DNA from: Nitratireductor arenosus
GTDB taxonomy: Bacteria > Pseudomonadota > Alphaproteobacteria > Rhizobiales > Rhizobiaceae
Length of the DNA: 64,000 bases
NCBI RefSeq assembly: GCF_009742725.1
Contig: NZ_WPHG01000002.1
Coordinates: 434,001 to 498,000 of the forward strand
Direction: 5' to 3'
The position numbers were made by a program, and so were the translations under genes. Positions 8,163 through 17,700 of this stretch are shown piece by piece (position 1 is the stretch's first letter; every line of letters starts with the position of its first letter). Below the pieces are notes generated by a model, which saw nothing but the letters and a program-made list of their open reading frames with translations, was not told where the DNA came from and searched no databases.

Positions 8163-9329
8163 TCAGTCCACCGCGTGTTTTCTCACATAGTCCTCCGAGA
8201 TGGTAAAACCGAGGCCGGGCCGGTCCGGAACGTCGATCATGCCGTCTTGCACGGAAATCGTCTCCTCGACGAGGTCGTGTATCATCGGATTGGCGCCCAG
8301 CGAATATTCGATGATGAAGCTTGCCGGCGATGCGGCACATAGATGCAGGCCGGCAAAGAAGCACGGTGCGCCGGCCCACAGATGCGGGGCGAGACGCAGA
8401 TTGAAACTGGAGGCGATCGCGGCGATCTTCCAGCCCTCGCTGATGCCGCCGCAATAGCCGAGGTCGGGCTGGAAGATGTCGGCGGCGCGTAGCACGGCGA
8501 GATCGCGGAAGGCGAACCGCGTCGCCTCGCTCTCGCCGGCGGCGATCGGGATCGAGCAGGCCGCGCGTATCTCGGCCATGCCGCGCTTGTCGTCGGCGAT
8601 CACCGGTTCCTCGAACCAGGCGACGTCCTGATCCGCAACCAGGGCGGCGAAACGCTTGGCGTCGCCGACATTGAAGGTGCCATGCGCATCGACCATGATG
8701 TCGATGCCGGGGCCGAGTGCCGCCCGGGCGGCGCTCACGCGCGCGGCCGAGACGTGCGGCGGGCCGTCGAGTGCACCGACCCGCATTTTCACCGCGCGAA
8801 AGCCGCCTTTTTCGACATAGGACGAAAGCTGGTCGCCGATCGTATCGACACCCGCCCAGCCGCCGGAGGCATAGGCGGGCAGCTTGTCGGCCTTGCGTCC
8901 GCCCAGAAGCCGCCACACCGGCGCGCCCAGATGCTTGCCCAAAATGTCCCACAGCGCGATGTCGATGGCGCTGATCGCGGCCAGCGTGTGGCCGCGGCGG
9001 GCCAGTTGCGGCATGGCGTGGCCGGCGCTGGCGGCGGTCCGGTGACGCACGCCGTTATAAAGCGCTTCCCAGATCACGCCCGGCTCGCGCGGATCGCGGC
9101 CGATCAACACCGGCGCGACCTCGCGGTTGATCAGATGCACCAGCGCGGCATATTCGCCGGCGCTGCCGGCGGCGTTCTTGCCTTCGCCCCAGCCGACGAT
9201 GCCGCATTCGGTTTCCACCCGAACGATAGCGGCATCGAACGTCGCGATCTGTCCGAAATCGCTTCGGTGCTGGTTCTTCCTTTCGATGGGGACGCGCACC
9301 CACCAAGCTTCAATACGCGCTATACGCAT
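8163..9329 (-). CDS. Mandelate racemase/enolase-superfamily protein, probable sugar-acid dehydratase
   Basis: A 388-residue enolase-superfamily enzyme with the capping domain first and the (beta/alpha)7-beta barrel after residue 140. The three magnesium ligands are Asp214 (VDAHGTF), Glu240 (WFEEP) and Glu266 (AAGESEA). Acid-base candidates are Lys181 in VKMRVG on one face, and Asp289 (QPDLGYCGG) with His316 (APHLWAG) on the other. Such enzymes dehydrate aldonic or aldaric acids to 2-keto-3-deoxy acids. The substrate is not readable. It lies in one minus-strand unit with the regulator and the hydroxyacid dehydrogenase. Confidence 0.85.
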   Translation of the reverse strand: MRIARIEAWWVRVPIERKNQHRSDFGQIATFDAAIVRVETECGIVGWGEGKNAAGSAGEYAALVHLINREVAPVLIGRDPREPGVIWEALYNGVRHRTAASAGHAMPQLARRGHTLAAISAIDIALWDILGKHLGAPVWRLLGGRKADKLPAYASGGWAGVDTIGDQLSSYVEKGGFRAVKMRVGALDGPPHVSAARVSAARAALGPGIDIMVDAHGTFNVGDAKRFAALVADQDVAWFEEPVIADDKRGMAEIRAACSIPIAAGESEATRFAFRDLAVLRAADIFQPDLGYCGGISEGWKIAAIASSFNLRLAPHLWAGAPCFFAGLHLCAASPASFIIEYSLGANPMIHDLVEETISVQDGMIDVPDRPGLGFTISEDYVRKHAVD

Positions 9330-9386
9330 CTTGTTCCCCGTGCCGTTCCCGCATTCGCGGCGGGAACGGCCGTACCCGTCCCGATC

Positions 9387-10274
9387 CTAGCGGATCAGGG
9401 GCAGGATGGTTTCCGCCGTAATGCGCATCTGGTCGGCATAAAATGCCTCCGTCAGCACGCTCGATCCGTGGTCCTGGATGAATTTAAGTTGCTCGGGCGG
9501 GATGTCGCTCGGATCACGGTCGACCATGTCGGGATAGATCGCGGCAGGCGTGCGGTCGACGGGCGCGACGAATTCGTTCGTCAGCGCGCCGTCATAGCCG
9601 ATGTCCTTCAACGTGGCGACGATCTTGGCCCAATCGAGATGACCCAACCCGGCCGCGAAGCGGTTGTTGTCGGCGACGTGGAAGTCGAACAACCGGTCGC
9701 CGGCAAGCCGGATCGCGTCATAGATGTCGGCTTCCTCGATGTTGAGATGGAAGGCGTCGAGGCAGACCCCGCATTCGGGGCTGACCGCGTCGGCAAGCGC
9801 CAGCGCCTGGGCGCAGCGGTTGAACAGATAGGTTTCGAACCGGTTCAGCGGCTCGACGGCGATGCGCACGCCCTTCTTCTTTGCGTGTTCGAAACATTCC
9901 TTGGTCGATTCGACCACCCATCGCCACTCCTCTTCCTCCGTGGCGTCGGGGACCACCTTGCCGACGGTGCACGGCACCAGGGTGATCATCTCGCCCTCGA
10001 GCTCGTTGACCATGGTGATCACGCTCTTGACGTAGTCGACCGAGGCGGCGCGCTGGGCCGGATCCTTGGCGGCGAGATTGCGCTCGCCGAGCGTCAGCGT
10101 CACCGCGCCCCAGCAGCGGATGCCGTGCTCCTTGAGCAGGGCCCGCGTTTCCTTGGTGTCGTACTGGGTGGGTTCGCCGGAAATCTCGATCGATTCGTAA
10201 CCGAATTTCTTGATCCGGGCGAGCGTGCGCTCGAGCGGCTCGGCGCGCATCCAGTTATGCGTCGAAAGGTGCAT
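9387..10274 (-). CDS. TIM-barrel sugar isomerase/epimerase (AP-endonuclease-2 fold)
   Basis: A 295-residue protein of the xylose isomerase-like TIM-barrel family that includes tagatose/psicose 3-epimerases and IolE-type enzymes. Probable metal ligands are Glu in AVEPLNRFE, Asp in CLDAFHLN, His in FHVADNNR and Glu in TNEFVAP, the usual four. The start at MHLSTHNWM was chosen because GGAGAAGGA lies just upstream; a longer in-frame extension would run through operator DNA. It is the first gene of the minus-strand unit, driven from the divergent control region at 10.3-10.7 kb. Confidence 0.85.
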   Translation of the reverse strand: MHLSTHNWMRAEPLERTLARIKKFGYESIEISGEPTQYDTKETRALLKEHGIRCWGAVTLTLGERNLAAKDPAQRAASVDYVKSVITMVNELEGEMITLVPCTVGKVVPDATEEEEWRWVVESTKECFEHAKKKGVRIAVEPLNRFETYLFNRCAQALALADAVSPECGVCLDAFHLNIEEADIYDAIRLAGDRLFDFHVADNNRFAAGLGHLDWAKIVATLKDIGYDGALTNEFVAPVDRTPAAIYPDMVDRDPSDIPPEQLKFIQDHGSSVLTEAFYADQMRITAETILPLIR

Positions 10275-10358
10275 GGTCGGTCCTTCTCCAAAATCGCTTG
10301 CGAGCGCCGCCGCCACGGGCACACGCTCTCGTCCCTCGAAACGACCCGACTGGCAAAC

Positions 10359-10369
10359 TGGTTGGACCA
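10359..10369. promoter_or_regulatory. TGGT-N3-ACCA operator, site 3
   Basis: TGGTtggACCA lies just downstream of the probable start point of the minus-strand promoter at 10386-10414, 85 bp before the isomerase ATG. A repressor bound here would block elongation or clearance. It is one of four identical-architecture sites in this locus. Confidence 0.6.
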
Positions 10370-10385
10370 ATCTGGCGTTGATGTT

Positions 10386-10414
10386 TTTCTAGCGGATTTC
10401 GAAACCGGTCGCAA
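10386..10414 (-). promoter_or_regulatory. Candidate promoter for the minus-strand catabolic genes
   Basis: On the minus strand TTGCGA (10414-10409) and TAGAAA (10391-10386) are separated by exactly 17 bases. Transcription would start near 10379 and run through operator site 3 into the isomerase, dehydratase, regulator and hydroxyacid dehydrogenase genes. The stretch between here and the plus-strand promoter is AT-rich (ATATGGAAAATATGG) as expected for a divergent control region. Confidence 0.45.
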
Positions 10415-10519
10415 GCATGTGCGGTTGCGAGCCGCGCATATGCTGTAACTATATGGAAAATATGGACTAAGAAAATCAAACGGCGTTCCGAAAGGGAAAA
10501 CTGGCCCGGCCCGCGCATC

Positions 10520-10547
10520 TTGACCCGGACGGAAATACTGGTAATAC
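10520..10547 (+). promoter_or_regulatory. Candidate promoter for the plus-strand isomerase and dehydrogenase genes
   Basis: TTGACC at 10520-10525 and TAATAC at 10542-10547 are separated by 16 bases. The -10 box lies inside operator site 4. The same -35 box and operator spacing occur at 291-319, so the two promoters look like copies of one regulated design. Confidence 0.5.
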
Positions 10548-10549
10548 CA
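10539..10549. promoter_or_regulatory. TGGT-N3-ACCA operator, site 4
   Basis: TGGTaatACCA overlaps the -10 box of the plus-strand promoter and lies 135 bp before the isomerase start codon. Binding by the FCD regulator would exclude RNA polymerase. Confidence 0.6.
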
Positions 10550-10683
10550 AAAATGCGAGCGGGGTAATGTCCAGTCGTGGCAATGGGACTCTCGAAACCG
10601 GCGCGACTGGACAATTGCTCTGCCGGGAGGAGGGGTCGTGGCTGGGCGACGTCCCGGTACGATCAGCCAACAGGGAGGAGACC

Positions 10684-11742
10684 ATGCCGACGACAATGAA
10701 GGGCCCGGCGATTTTTCTCGCGCAGTTCGCCGGCGACGAGGCGCCGTTCGATTCGCTGCCGGCGATCGCCAAGTGGGCCGCCGGCCTCGGCTACAGGGGC
10801 GTCCAGATCCCGACCTGGGACGCACGGCTGTTCGATCTCAAGAAGGCGGCGAGCTCGAAGGATTATTGCGACGAGGTCAAGGGCATCTGCGCGGAAGCCG
10901 GCGTCGAGGTGACGGAGCTGTCGACGCATCTGCAGGGCCAGCTCGTCGCCGTGCATCCGGCCTATGACAGCGCCTTCGACGCGTTCGCGCCGCCGGAAGT
11001 GCACAACAATCCGAAAGCACGCCAGAAATGGGCCGTCGACCAGGTGACGATGGCGGCCAAGGCGTCGCGCAATCTCGGGCTCGACGCGTCGGTGTCGTTT
11101 ACCGGCGCGCTCGCCTTTCCCTATCTCTATCCCTGGCCGCAGCGCCCGGCCGGGCTGATCGAGGAAGCGTTCGCGGAACTCGGCCGGCGCTGGAAACCGA
11201 TCCTCGACGTCTATGAAGACAACGGCGTTTATCTCGGCTACGAGATTCATCCGGGCGAGGATGTGTTCGACGGCGCGACCTTCGAGATGTTTTTGGACGC
11301 GGTCGGCTGCCACAAGCGTTGCGCGATCAATTACGACCCGTCGCACTTCCTGCTGCAGCAGCTCGACTATCTCGCTTTTATCGACATCTATCACGAGCAT
11401 ATAAGGGCCTTCCACGTGAAGGACGCCGAGTTCAACCCGACCGGGCGCCAGGGCGTCTATTCGGGCTATCAGGGCTGGGTCGACCGGGCTGGGCGGTTCC
11501 GCTCGCTGGGCGACGGCCAGGTCGATTTCGCTGGCATCTTTTCCAAATTGGCGCAGTACGACTACGCCTCCTGGGCGGTGCTGGAATGGGAGTGCTGCCT
11601 GAAACATCCGGAGGACGGCGCGGCCGAGGGCGCGCCGTTCATCGAACAGCACATAATCCGGGTGACCGAGCGGGCTTTCGACGATTTCGCCGGCGGCGAG
11701 ACCGACAAGGCCGCGCTCAAGAAGATGATGGGGATCGAATAG
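10684..11742 (+). CDS. TIM-barrel sugar isomerase/epimerase, second copy type
   Basis: A 352-residue member of the xylose isomerase-like TIM-barrel superfamily, longer than and only distantly similar to the one at 9387-10274. Likely metal ligands are Glu in GYEIHPGED, Asp in INYDPSHF, His in AFHVKDAEF and Glu in LEWECC. The ATG follows AGGGAGGAG at ideal spacing. It is followed after 11 bases by a Gfo/Idh/MocA dehydrogenase. This pairing is common in loci that oxidise and rearrange cyclitols, keto-sugars or glycosides. Confidence 0.85.
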   Translation: MPTTMKGPAIFLAQFAGDEAPFDSLPAIAKWAAGLGYRGVQIPTWDARLFDLKKAASSKDYCDEVKGICAEAGVEVTELSTHLQGQLVAVHPAYDSAFDAFAPPEVHNNPKARQKWAVDQVTMAAKASRNLGLDASVSFTGALAFPYLYPWPQRPAGLIEEAFAELGRRWKPILDVYEDNGVYLGYEIHPGEDVFDGATFEMFLDAVGCHKRCAINYDPSHFLLQQLDYLAFIDIYHEHIRAFHVKDAEFNPTGRQGVYSGYQGWVDRAGRFRSLGDGQVDFAGIFSKLAQYDYASWAVLEWECCLKHPEDGAAEGAPFIEQHIIRVTERAFDDFAGGETDKAALKKMMGIE

Positions 11743-11753
11743 GGAGGGCCGTC

Positions 11754-12926
11754 ATGGTCGGCGCATCAAAGGCACGGACGGAGAACGGGCCGATCCGTTA
11801 CGGCATGGTCGGCGGCGGACAGGGCGCCTTCATCGGCGCGGTGCACCGCATCGCGGGCCGGCTCGACGGCGAGTTCGAGCTGGTGGCGGGCGCGCTCTCC
11901 TCCGATCCCGAGCGGGCGCGCGCCTCGGCGGCCGAACTCGGGATCGATCCCGAACGCGGCTACGGCTCGTTCGAGGAGATGGCGACGGCGGAGGCGGCGC
12001 GCGCCGACGGCATCGAGGCGGTGGCGATCGTCACCCCCAACCATATGCACTATCCGGCCGCCAAGGTCTTTCTGGAGGCGGGCATTCACGTCATCTGCGA
12101 CAAGCCGATGACCGCCAATCTCGAGGACGCGAAAAAACTCGCCGCGCTGGTGAAAAAATCCGGCAAACTGTTCGTGCTGACGCATAATTACACCGGCTAT
12201 CCGATGGTGCGGCAGGCGCGCGAGATGGTGGCCGCAGGCGAACTTGGCGACCTGCGCGTCGTCCAGGTCGAATATCCGCAGGACTGGCTGACCGAGAAGC
12301 TGGAGGGCACCGGCCAGAAACAGGCATCGTGGCGCACCGACCCCGCGCGCTCGGGCGTCGGCGGTGCGACCGGCGACATCGGGACGCATGCCTTCAACCT
12401 CGCCCGATTCGTGACCGGGCTCGAACTCGACAGTCTCGCCGCCGATCTGACGGCGTTCGTCGATGGCCGGCCGCTGGACGACAACGCGCATGTGATGCTG
12501 CGCTTCAAGGGTGGGGCCAAGGGCATGCTGTGGGCGAGCCAGGTCGCGCCCGGCAACGAGAACGCGCTCAAGCTCAGGGTCTACGGCACGAAGGGCGGAC
12601 TGGCATGGGAGCAGGAGCATCCCAACCATCTGTGGTTCACGCCGTTCGGCGAGCCGAAGCGACTGATCACGCGCAACGGAGCTGGCGCGGGCGAGGCGGC
12701 GGGGCGGCTTTCGCGGGTGCCACCCGGCCATCCGGAAGGTTATCTCGAAGGGTTCGCCAACATCTATGCCGAGGCGGCCCGGGCGATCCGCGCCGCGCGG
12801 CGCGCGGGCGGCAAGCCGGAGGCGGGCGTGGTCTATCCGACCGTGGATGACGGGGTGGAGGGCGTCGCCTTCGTGGAGGCGTGTGTGAAATCTTCGCAAC
12901 GGGACGGCGCCTGGACGACGCTTTGA
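11754..12926 (+). CDS. Gfo/Idh/MocA-family NAD(P)-dependent oxidoreductase
   Basis: A 390-residue dehydrogenase. The N-terminal Rossmann fold has GMVGGGQGAFIG near residue 17, and CDKPMTANLEDA is the family's E/D-K-P motif near residue 118. The C-terminal substrate domain has GDIGTHAFNLARF, which carries the usual catalytic His. The family oxidises sugar or cyclitol hydroxyls. A GGGAGG sequence lies 5 bases before the ATG. It is co-transcribed with the isomerase before it and ends 22 bases from the convergent TetR gene. Confidence 0.88.
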   Translation: MVGASKARTENGPIRYGMVGGGQGAFIGAVHRIAGRLDGEFELVAGALSSDPERARASAAELGIDPERGYGSFEEMATAEAARADGIEAVAIVTPNHMHYPAAKVFLEAGIHVICDKPMTANLEDAKKLAALVKKSGKLFVLTHNYTGYPMVRQAREMVAAGELGDLRVVQVEYPQDWLTEKLEGTGQKQASWRTDPARSGVGGATGDIGTHAFNLARFVTGLELDSLAADLTAFVDGRPLDDNAHVMLRFKGGAKGMLWASQVAPGNENALKLRVYGTKGGLAWEQEHPNHLWFTPFGEPKRLITRNGAGAGEAAGRLSRVPPGHPEGYLEGFANIYAEAARAIRAARRAGGKPEAGVVYPTVDDGVEGVAFVEACVKSSQRDGAWTTL

Positions 12927-12948
12927 GGCGGATATTGCGGCGCAGATG

Positions 12949-13503
12949 TCAGGCCGGCGTTGAGGCAGCCAGCAGCGCTTCGAGCTTGGCGTAGGCTGCG
13001 GCGCGTTCCGAGGCGTCGAGCACATCGAGCCCCAAAAGGCGCGTGAGCCTCAGCCCCTCGATTGCCAGGAAGGCGACCAGCACCATGTGCGGATCGCTTG
13101 CCGTGGCGGTCATGCGTGTCAGGGTCTGCCGGTTGAAGCGCAATACGGGTTCCAGAAAGCTCGGATCTTTCGCAAGGGCGGCCAGGAGACCGGCCGGCTG
13201 TTGTTCCTGCGGATAATCCTGATCACGCGTGACGGCCAGAAACGAGGCCGCGAGCGCGTTGGGACGGCCGGCGCTGCACGCGGCATAGTTGCTCAGCTCC
13301 GCCTCGAACTCGACCAAGTGCTCCTCGACCAGCGCTTCGAGCAATTTCGACTTGGTGGGGAAATTGTAAAGCAGCCCGCCTTTCGACAGGCCGGCGCGTG
13401 CGGCGACGGCGTCGAGCGAAAAATGGCCGATGCCGGCCTCGCGGGCGACCGCGGCGGCGGCCTTCAATATTTTCGCGCGCGAGGACGGGCGTCGTGGCGC
13501 CAT
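12949..13503 (-). CDS. TetR-family repressor of the adjacent RND pump
   Basis: A 184-residue TetR regulator. The helix-turn-helix occupies about residues 8-50 (ILKAAAAVAREAGIGHFSLDAVAARAGLSKGGLLYNF), and the helical ligand and dimer domain follows. The start at MAPRRPSS was chosen because GAGGGG lies upstream; an in-frame start 22 codons earlier would overlap the operator-promoter region. It is transcribed divergently from the RND adaptor gene 149 bp away, the usual arrangement for a local efflux repressor. Confidence 0.85.
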   Translation of the reverse strand: MAPRRPSSRAKILKAAAAVAREAGIGHFSLDAVAARAGLSKGGLLYNFPTKSKLLEALVEEHLVEFEAELSNYAACSAGRPNALAASFLAVTRDQDYPQEQQPAGLLAALAKDPSFLEPVLRFNRQTLTRMTATASDPHMVLVAFLAIEGLRLTRLLGLDVLDASERAAAYAKLEALLAASTPA

Positions 13504-13531
13504 CGAAACCGTGCCCCTCGATATTGACTTC

Positions 13532-13545
13532 ACCGACCAGACGGT
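13532..13545. promoter_or_regulatory. Candidate TetR operator for the efflux genes
   Basis: ACCG-ACCAGA-CGGT is a dyad with 6-base centre. It lies 29 bp upstream of the TetR start and about 107 bp upstream of the adaptor start. A TTGACT box at 13524-13529 overlaps this area and could be the -35 element of the plus-strand promoter. The shape and place fit autoregulation by the TetR protein. Confidence 0.45.
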
Positions 13546-13651
13546 ACAGTTAAGCGCTTCGGCACGCAAGCGCTCAAAGCGGCATTGCCCTCGCCGGATG
13601 AAGTCTTAGCGACTAGCATGCCCAAAACCGAACTGCCGGAGCCAGCCCCGC

Positions 13652-14788
13652 ATGGTCAAACGCTTCCTCATCGCCCTCGTTCTCGTCGCTATCGTTGGCG
13701 GAGGACTCGTCGGCTTCAACATGTACCGGGACGAGGCGATCAGCCAGTTTTTTGCCAACCGGCCACGGCCGGCCGTGACTGTGTCGACGGCGAAGGTCGA
13801 GTCCCTGGTCTGGACACCGCGGATTCAGGCGATCGGCACGGTCGGGGCCGCACGCGGCGTCGACCTGACGGTCGAGACGACCGGCATTGTCCAGGACGTC
13901 AACTTCGGCGCCAATGACCGCGTCGAAGAGGGCCAGGTCCTGGTCGTGCTCGACAACAATGTGCAACGCGCCGACCTTGAAGCGGCTCGCGCCAAGGCGC
14001 AGCTCGACATGCAGGTTTTGACGCGCGCGCAGGAACTTCTGAAGCGCGGCGTCGGCTCGGAAACGGCGGTGGAAAGCGCGCAGGCGGCGGCGACGGCCTC
14101 GGCCTCGCAGGTCGCCAAGCTCGAGGCCGTGCTTGCCCAGAAGGAACTCAAGGCGCCGTTTTCGGGCACGATCGGCATTCCCAGGGTGGAAAAGGGCCAA
14201 TATATCGCGCCCGGCAATACGGTGGCGACGCTGCAGGATCTGGACACGTTGCGCGCCGATTTCAGCGTGCCGGAACAGAATCTGCCGCTCTTGAAGATCG
14301 GACTGCCGGTCCGTTACGGCCTGTCGGAGGACAGTCTCGACTTTTCCGGCAAGATCACCGGCATCGAACCGCGCGTCGACCCGCAAACGCGGCTGGTCGC
14401 GCTGCGCGCCGAAATCACCGACGCGGGCGGCCGGCTGAGCCCGGGCCAGTTCGTCCAGGTGCGGGTCGAACTGCCGGCCGAGGGCAACGTTCTGGTGGTG
14501 CCGCAGACGGCGCTCGTCACCAGCCTCTACGGCGATTACCTGTTCGTGGTCGCGCCGGCCGAGGGCAAGGGCGACGCGTCGGAGGACGAGCCTGGCCTCG
14601 TCGCGCGGCAGGTCTTCGTCAAGACCGGGCGCCGGGCCGGCGGCGTGATCGAGGTCGTCTCGGGCGTATCCGTGGGCGACGAGGTCGTCACTGCCGGACA
14701 GAACCGTCTGACCAATAACGGTCCGGTTACGGTCGACAACAGTGTCGAGCCGGCGGCGACCCGTTCCGGGGAGGCGGCCGCGCAATGA
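13652..14788 (+). CDS. RND efflux periplasmic adaptor (membrane fusion protein)
   Basis: A 378-residue HlyD/AcrA-type adaptor. It has an N-terminal membrane anchor (FLIALVLVAIVGGGLVGF). A lipoyl domain covers about residues 60-100 (VQDVNFGANDRVEEGQVLVVLD), followed by a short alpha-hairpin rich in Ala, Gln and Glu, a second lipoyl half (LKAPFSGTIGIPRVEKGQYI) and a beta-barrel. It would link the inner-membrane pump to an outer-membrane channel, which is not encoded here. It overlaps the pump gene by four bases (ATGA). Confidence 0.92.
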   Translation: MVKRFLIALVLVAIVGGGLVGFNMYRDEAISQFFANRPRPAVTVSTAKVESLVWTPRIQAIGTVGAARGVDLTVETTGIVQDVNFGANDRVEEGQVLVVLDNNVQRADLEAARAKAQLDMQVLTRAQELLKRGVGSETAVESAQAAATASASQVAKLEAVLAQKELKAPFSGTIGIPRVEKGQYIAPGNTVATLQDLDTLRADFSVPEQNLPLLKIGLPVRYGLSEDSLDFSGKITGIEPRVDPQTRLVALRAEITDAGGRLSPGQFVQVRVELPAEGNVLVVPQTALVTSLYGDYLFVVAPAEGKGDASEDEPGLVARQVFVKTGRRAGGVIEVVSGVSVGDEVVTAGQNRLTNNGPVTVDNSVEPAATRSGEAAAQ

Positions 14789-17700
14789 ATTTTTCCGATA
14801 TCTTCATTCGCCGTCCGGTCCTGTCGACCGTCGTCGGCTTCCTGATTCTTCTGCTCGGCTTCCAGGGCATGATGAACCTCACTGTGCGGCAATATCCGCA
14901 GGTCGAGGAAACGGTGATCACCGTCACCACCATCTATCCCGGCGCCAGCGCCGAACTGATCCAGGGTTTTATCACCGCGCCGATCGCCGCGGCGGTGTCG
15001 ACGACCGAAAACGTCGATTACGTCACCTCGCAAAGCCGGCCGTCGGCCAGCGTGGTGACGGTGCAGATGGAACTGGGCGCCGACCCCGACGTCGCGCTGA
15101 CCGAGGTGATGTCGAAGGTTCAGGAGGTGCGCGGCAACCTGCCGACGGATGCGCGCGATCCGACCATCGTCAAGGGCACGGGCCAGCAATTCGCGATCAT
15201 GTATCTGGCGATGCAGAACCCGAACATGACGGCCGAACAGTTGACCGAATATCTCGACCGGGTCATCCGGCCGCGCCTGTCGACGGTCGAGGGCGTGGCC
15301 GAGGCGCAGATCCTGGGTGCGGCGGAGTATTCGATGCGGGTCTGGGTCGATCCGGTGCGGCTCGCCGCCCGCGGCATCACCGCCGCCGAAATGCTCAATG
15401 CCATCAACGCGTCGAACTTCCTGTCGGCACCCGGCAAGATCGAGAACGACTATGTCGCTCATTCGATTACGCTGAAATCGACCCTGCAGACACCGGAAGC
15501 CTTCGCGGCGCTGCCACTGCGGGCGTCGGGCGACGATGTCGTTCGGCTGGGCGAGGTGGCGCGCGTGGAACTGGCGGCCGAAAGCACCGACACGGTCGTA
15601 AGCTTCAACGGCAAGCCGGGCACTTTTGTCGGCATCTTCCCGACACCGTCGGCCAATCCGCTCGATACGTCGGCGGCGGTGCTCAAGGAACTGCCCGCGA
15701 TCCAGGCAAGCCTGCCCGAAGGCATGACCGCGACCATGGTCTACGACGCCACCGAGACCATCAGCGCCTCGATCGACGAGGTTTTCAAGACGATCGCGGA
15801 AGCGGTGGCGATCGTCATCCTGGTGATCCTGCTCTTCCTCGGATCGTTCCGCTCGGTGCTGATGCCGATTGTCACCATTCCGCTGTCGCTGATCGGCGTG
15901 TGTTTCCTCCTCCTGGTGCTGGGCTATTCGATCAACCTCCTGTCGCTGCTGGCGATGGTGCTGGCGATCGGCCTGGTGGTGGACGATGCGATCGTGGTGG
16001 TGGAAAACATCCATCGCCACATCGAGGACGGGATGAGTCCGATGCAGGCGGCCTATCGCGGCATGCGCGAGATCACCGGCCCGGTCGTGGCGATGACGGT
16101 CACGCTGGCCGCCGTGTTCGCCCCGCTCGGCTTCACCGGCGGATTGACGGGCTCGCTGTTTCGCGAATTCGCCTTCACGCTCGCCGGCGCCGTCATCATT
16201 TCGGGACTCGTGGCGCTGACGATCACGCCGATGATGTCGGCGCGCCTGCTCAAGGCGGGCAATCACAGCCGTTTTCAACGCATCGTCGACGGCACGTTCG
16301 ACCGGGTGGCCAATGTCTATGAACGGCTCGTGGCGGGCTCGCTGAACTATCGCGCCGTCACCTTCATGATCGTGGCGGTGCTGCTTGGACTGACCGGCTA
16401 TCTCTTCACCAAGACGTCCACCGAGCTGGCGCCGGAAGAGGATGCCGGCGCGCTGTTCGCACTCGTCAACGCGCCACGCTACGCGACCACGCCCTACACC
16501 CAGCTTTATACCGACCAGATGCGGGAGCTGACCAAGGATCTGCCGGAGCTCGACGCCAATTTCTCCATCGTCGGCCTGGGCGGCCAGACCAACAGCGCCA
16601 TCGCGGTGTGGTCGTTCAAGGATTGGGCCGAGCGCGAGCGCTCGCAGTCGGAAATCCAGGCTGACATCACCGCCCGGCTGTCCAAGGTCGCCGGCGTACA
16701 GGCGCTGGTGTTTGCGCCGCCATCGCTGCCGGGCGCGGGCGGCGGCCTGCCGATCTCGGTCGTCATCCGGGCGACCGGCGAATCCAGCCAGGTGTTCGAG
16801 GTCGCCGAGCAGATCAAGCGCGAGGCCGAGGCAAGCGGACGTTTCATCGTGGTGCAGAACTCGCTCGCCTTCGACGCGCCGCAGGTCACCGTGACCATCG
16901 ACCGCGACCGGGCGGCCGCCCTCAACCTGCCGATCCGCGATATCGGCACGACGCTCAGCCTTCTGGTCGGCGGCGGCGCCGTGGCCCAGTTCGACCGCGA
17001 ATCCAACAGCTACGACATCATCACCCAGGTGCCACGGGAATACCGTGACAATCCGCGCCGCATCGGCGAGTTCTTCGTGCGCAGTGTTACCGGCGAGATG
17101 GTGCCGTTGTCGGCGGTCGTGTCGATCGACACCAATGCGGCGCCGTCGGCGATCGAACAGTTCAATCAGTTGAACTCGGCCACCATCTCGGCCCTGCCTT
17201 TGCCGGGCGTCACGACCGGCGACGGACTGTCGACGATCGTGGAGATCGCCGAGGGGCTGATGCCGAACGGCTTCTTCCTCGATTATTCGGGCCAGTCGCG
17301 GCTGGAGGCCGAGCAGGGCAATACGATCCTGCTGGCCTTCGGCCTCGCCCTGATCGTCATCTACCTTGTGCTGGCGGCCCAGTTCGAAAGTTTCCGCGAT
17401 CCCTTGATCATCATGATGTCGGTGCCTTTGTCGATCTTCGGCGCGATCGTGCCGCTCAATCTCGGCCTGGGCACGCTGAACATCTATACGCAGGTGGGAC
17501 TGATCACGCTGATCGGACTGATCACCAAGCACGGGATCCTGCTGGTCGAGTTCGCCAATCAGCAGCGCCACGAGCGTGGGCTCGACCGGTTCGAGGCGAT
17601 CATCGCATCGGCCAAGGTGCGCCTCAGGCCGATCCTGATGACCACGGCGGCGATGGCGCTGGGCGTCGTGCCGCTGATCACCGCGCAAGGCGCGGGCGCC

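Noticed and set aside
14536-17688. A 1050-codon open frame on the minus strand
   Set aside because: It mirrors the RND pump gene, is rich in Arg, His and Asp with no domain, and exists because GC-rich codon use leaves the opposite strand open.
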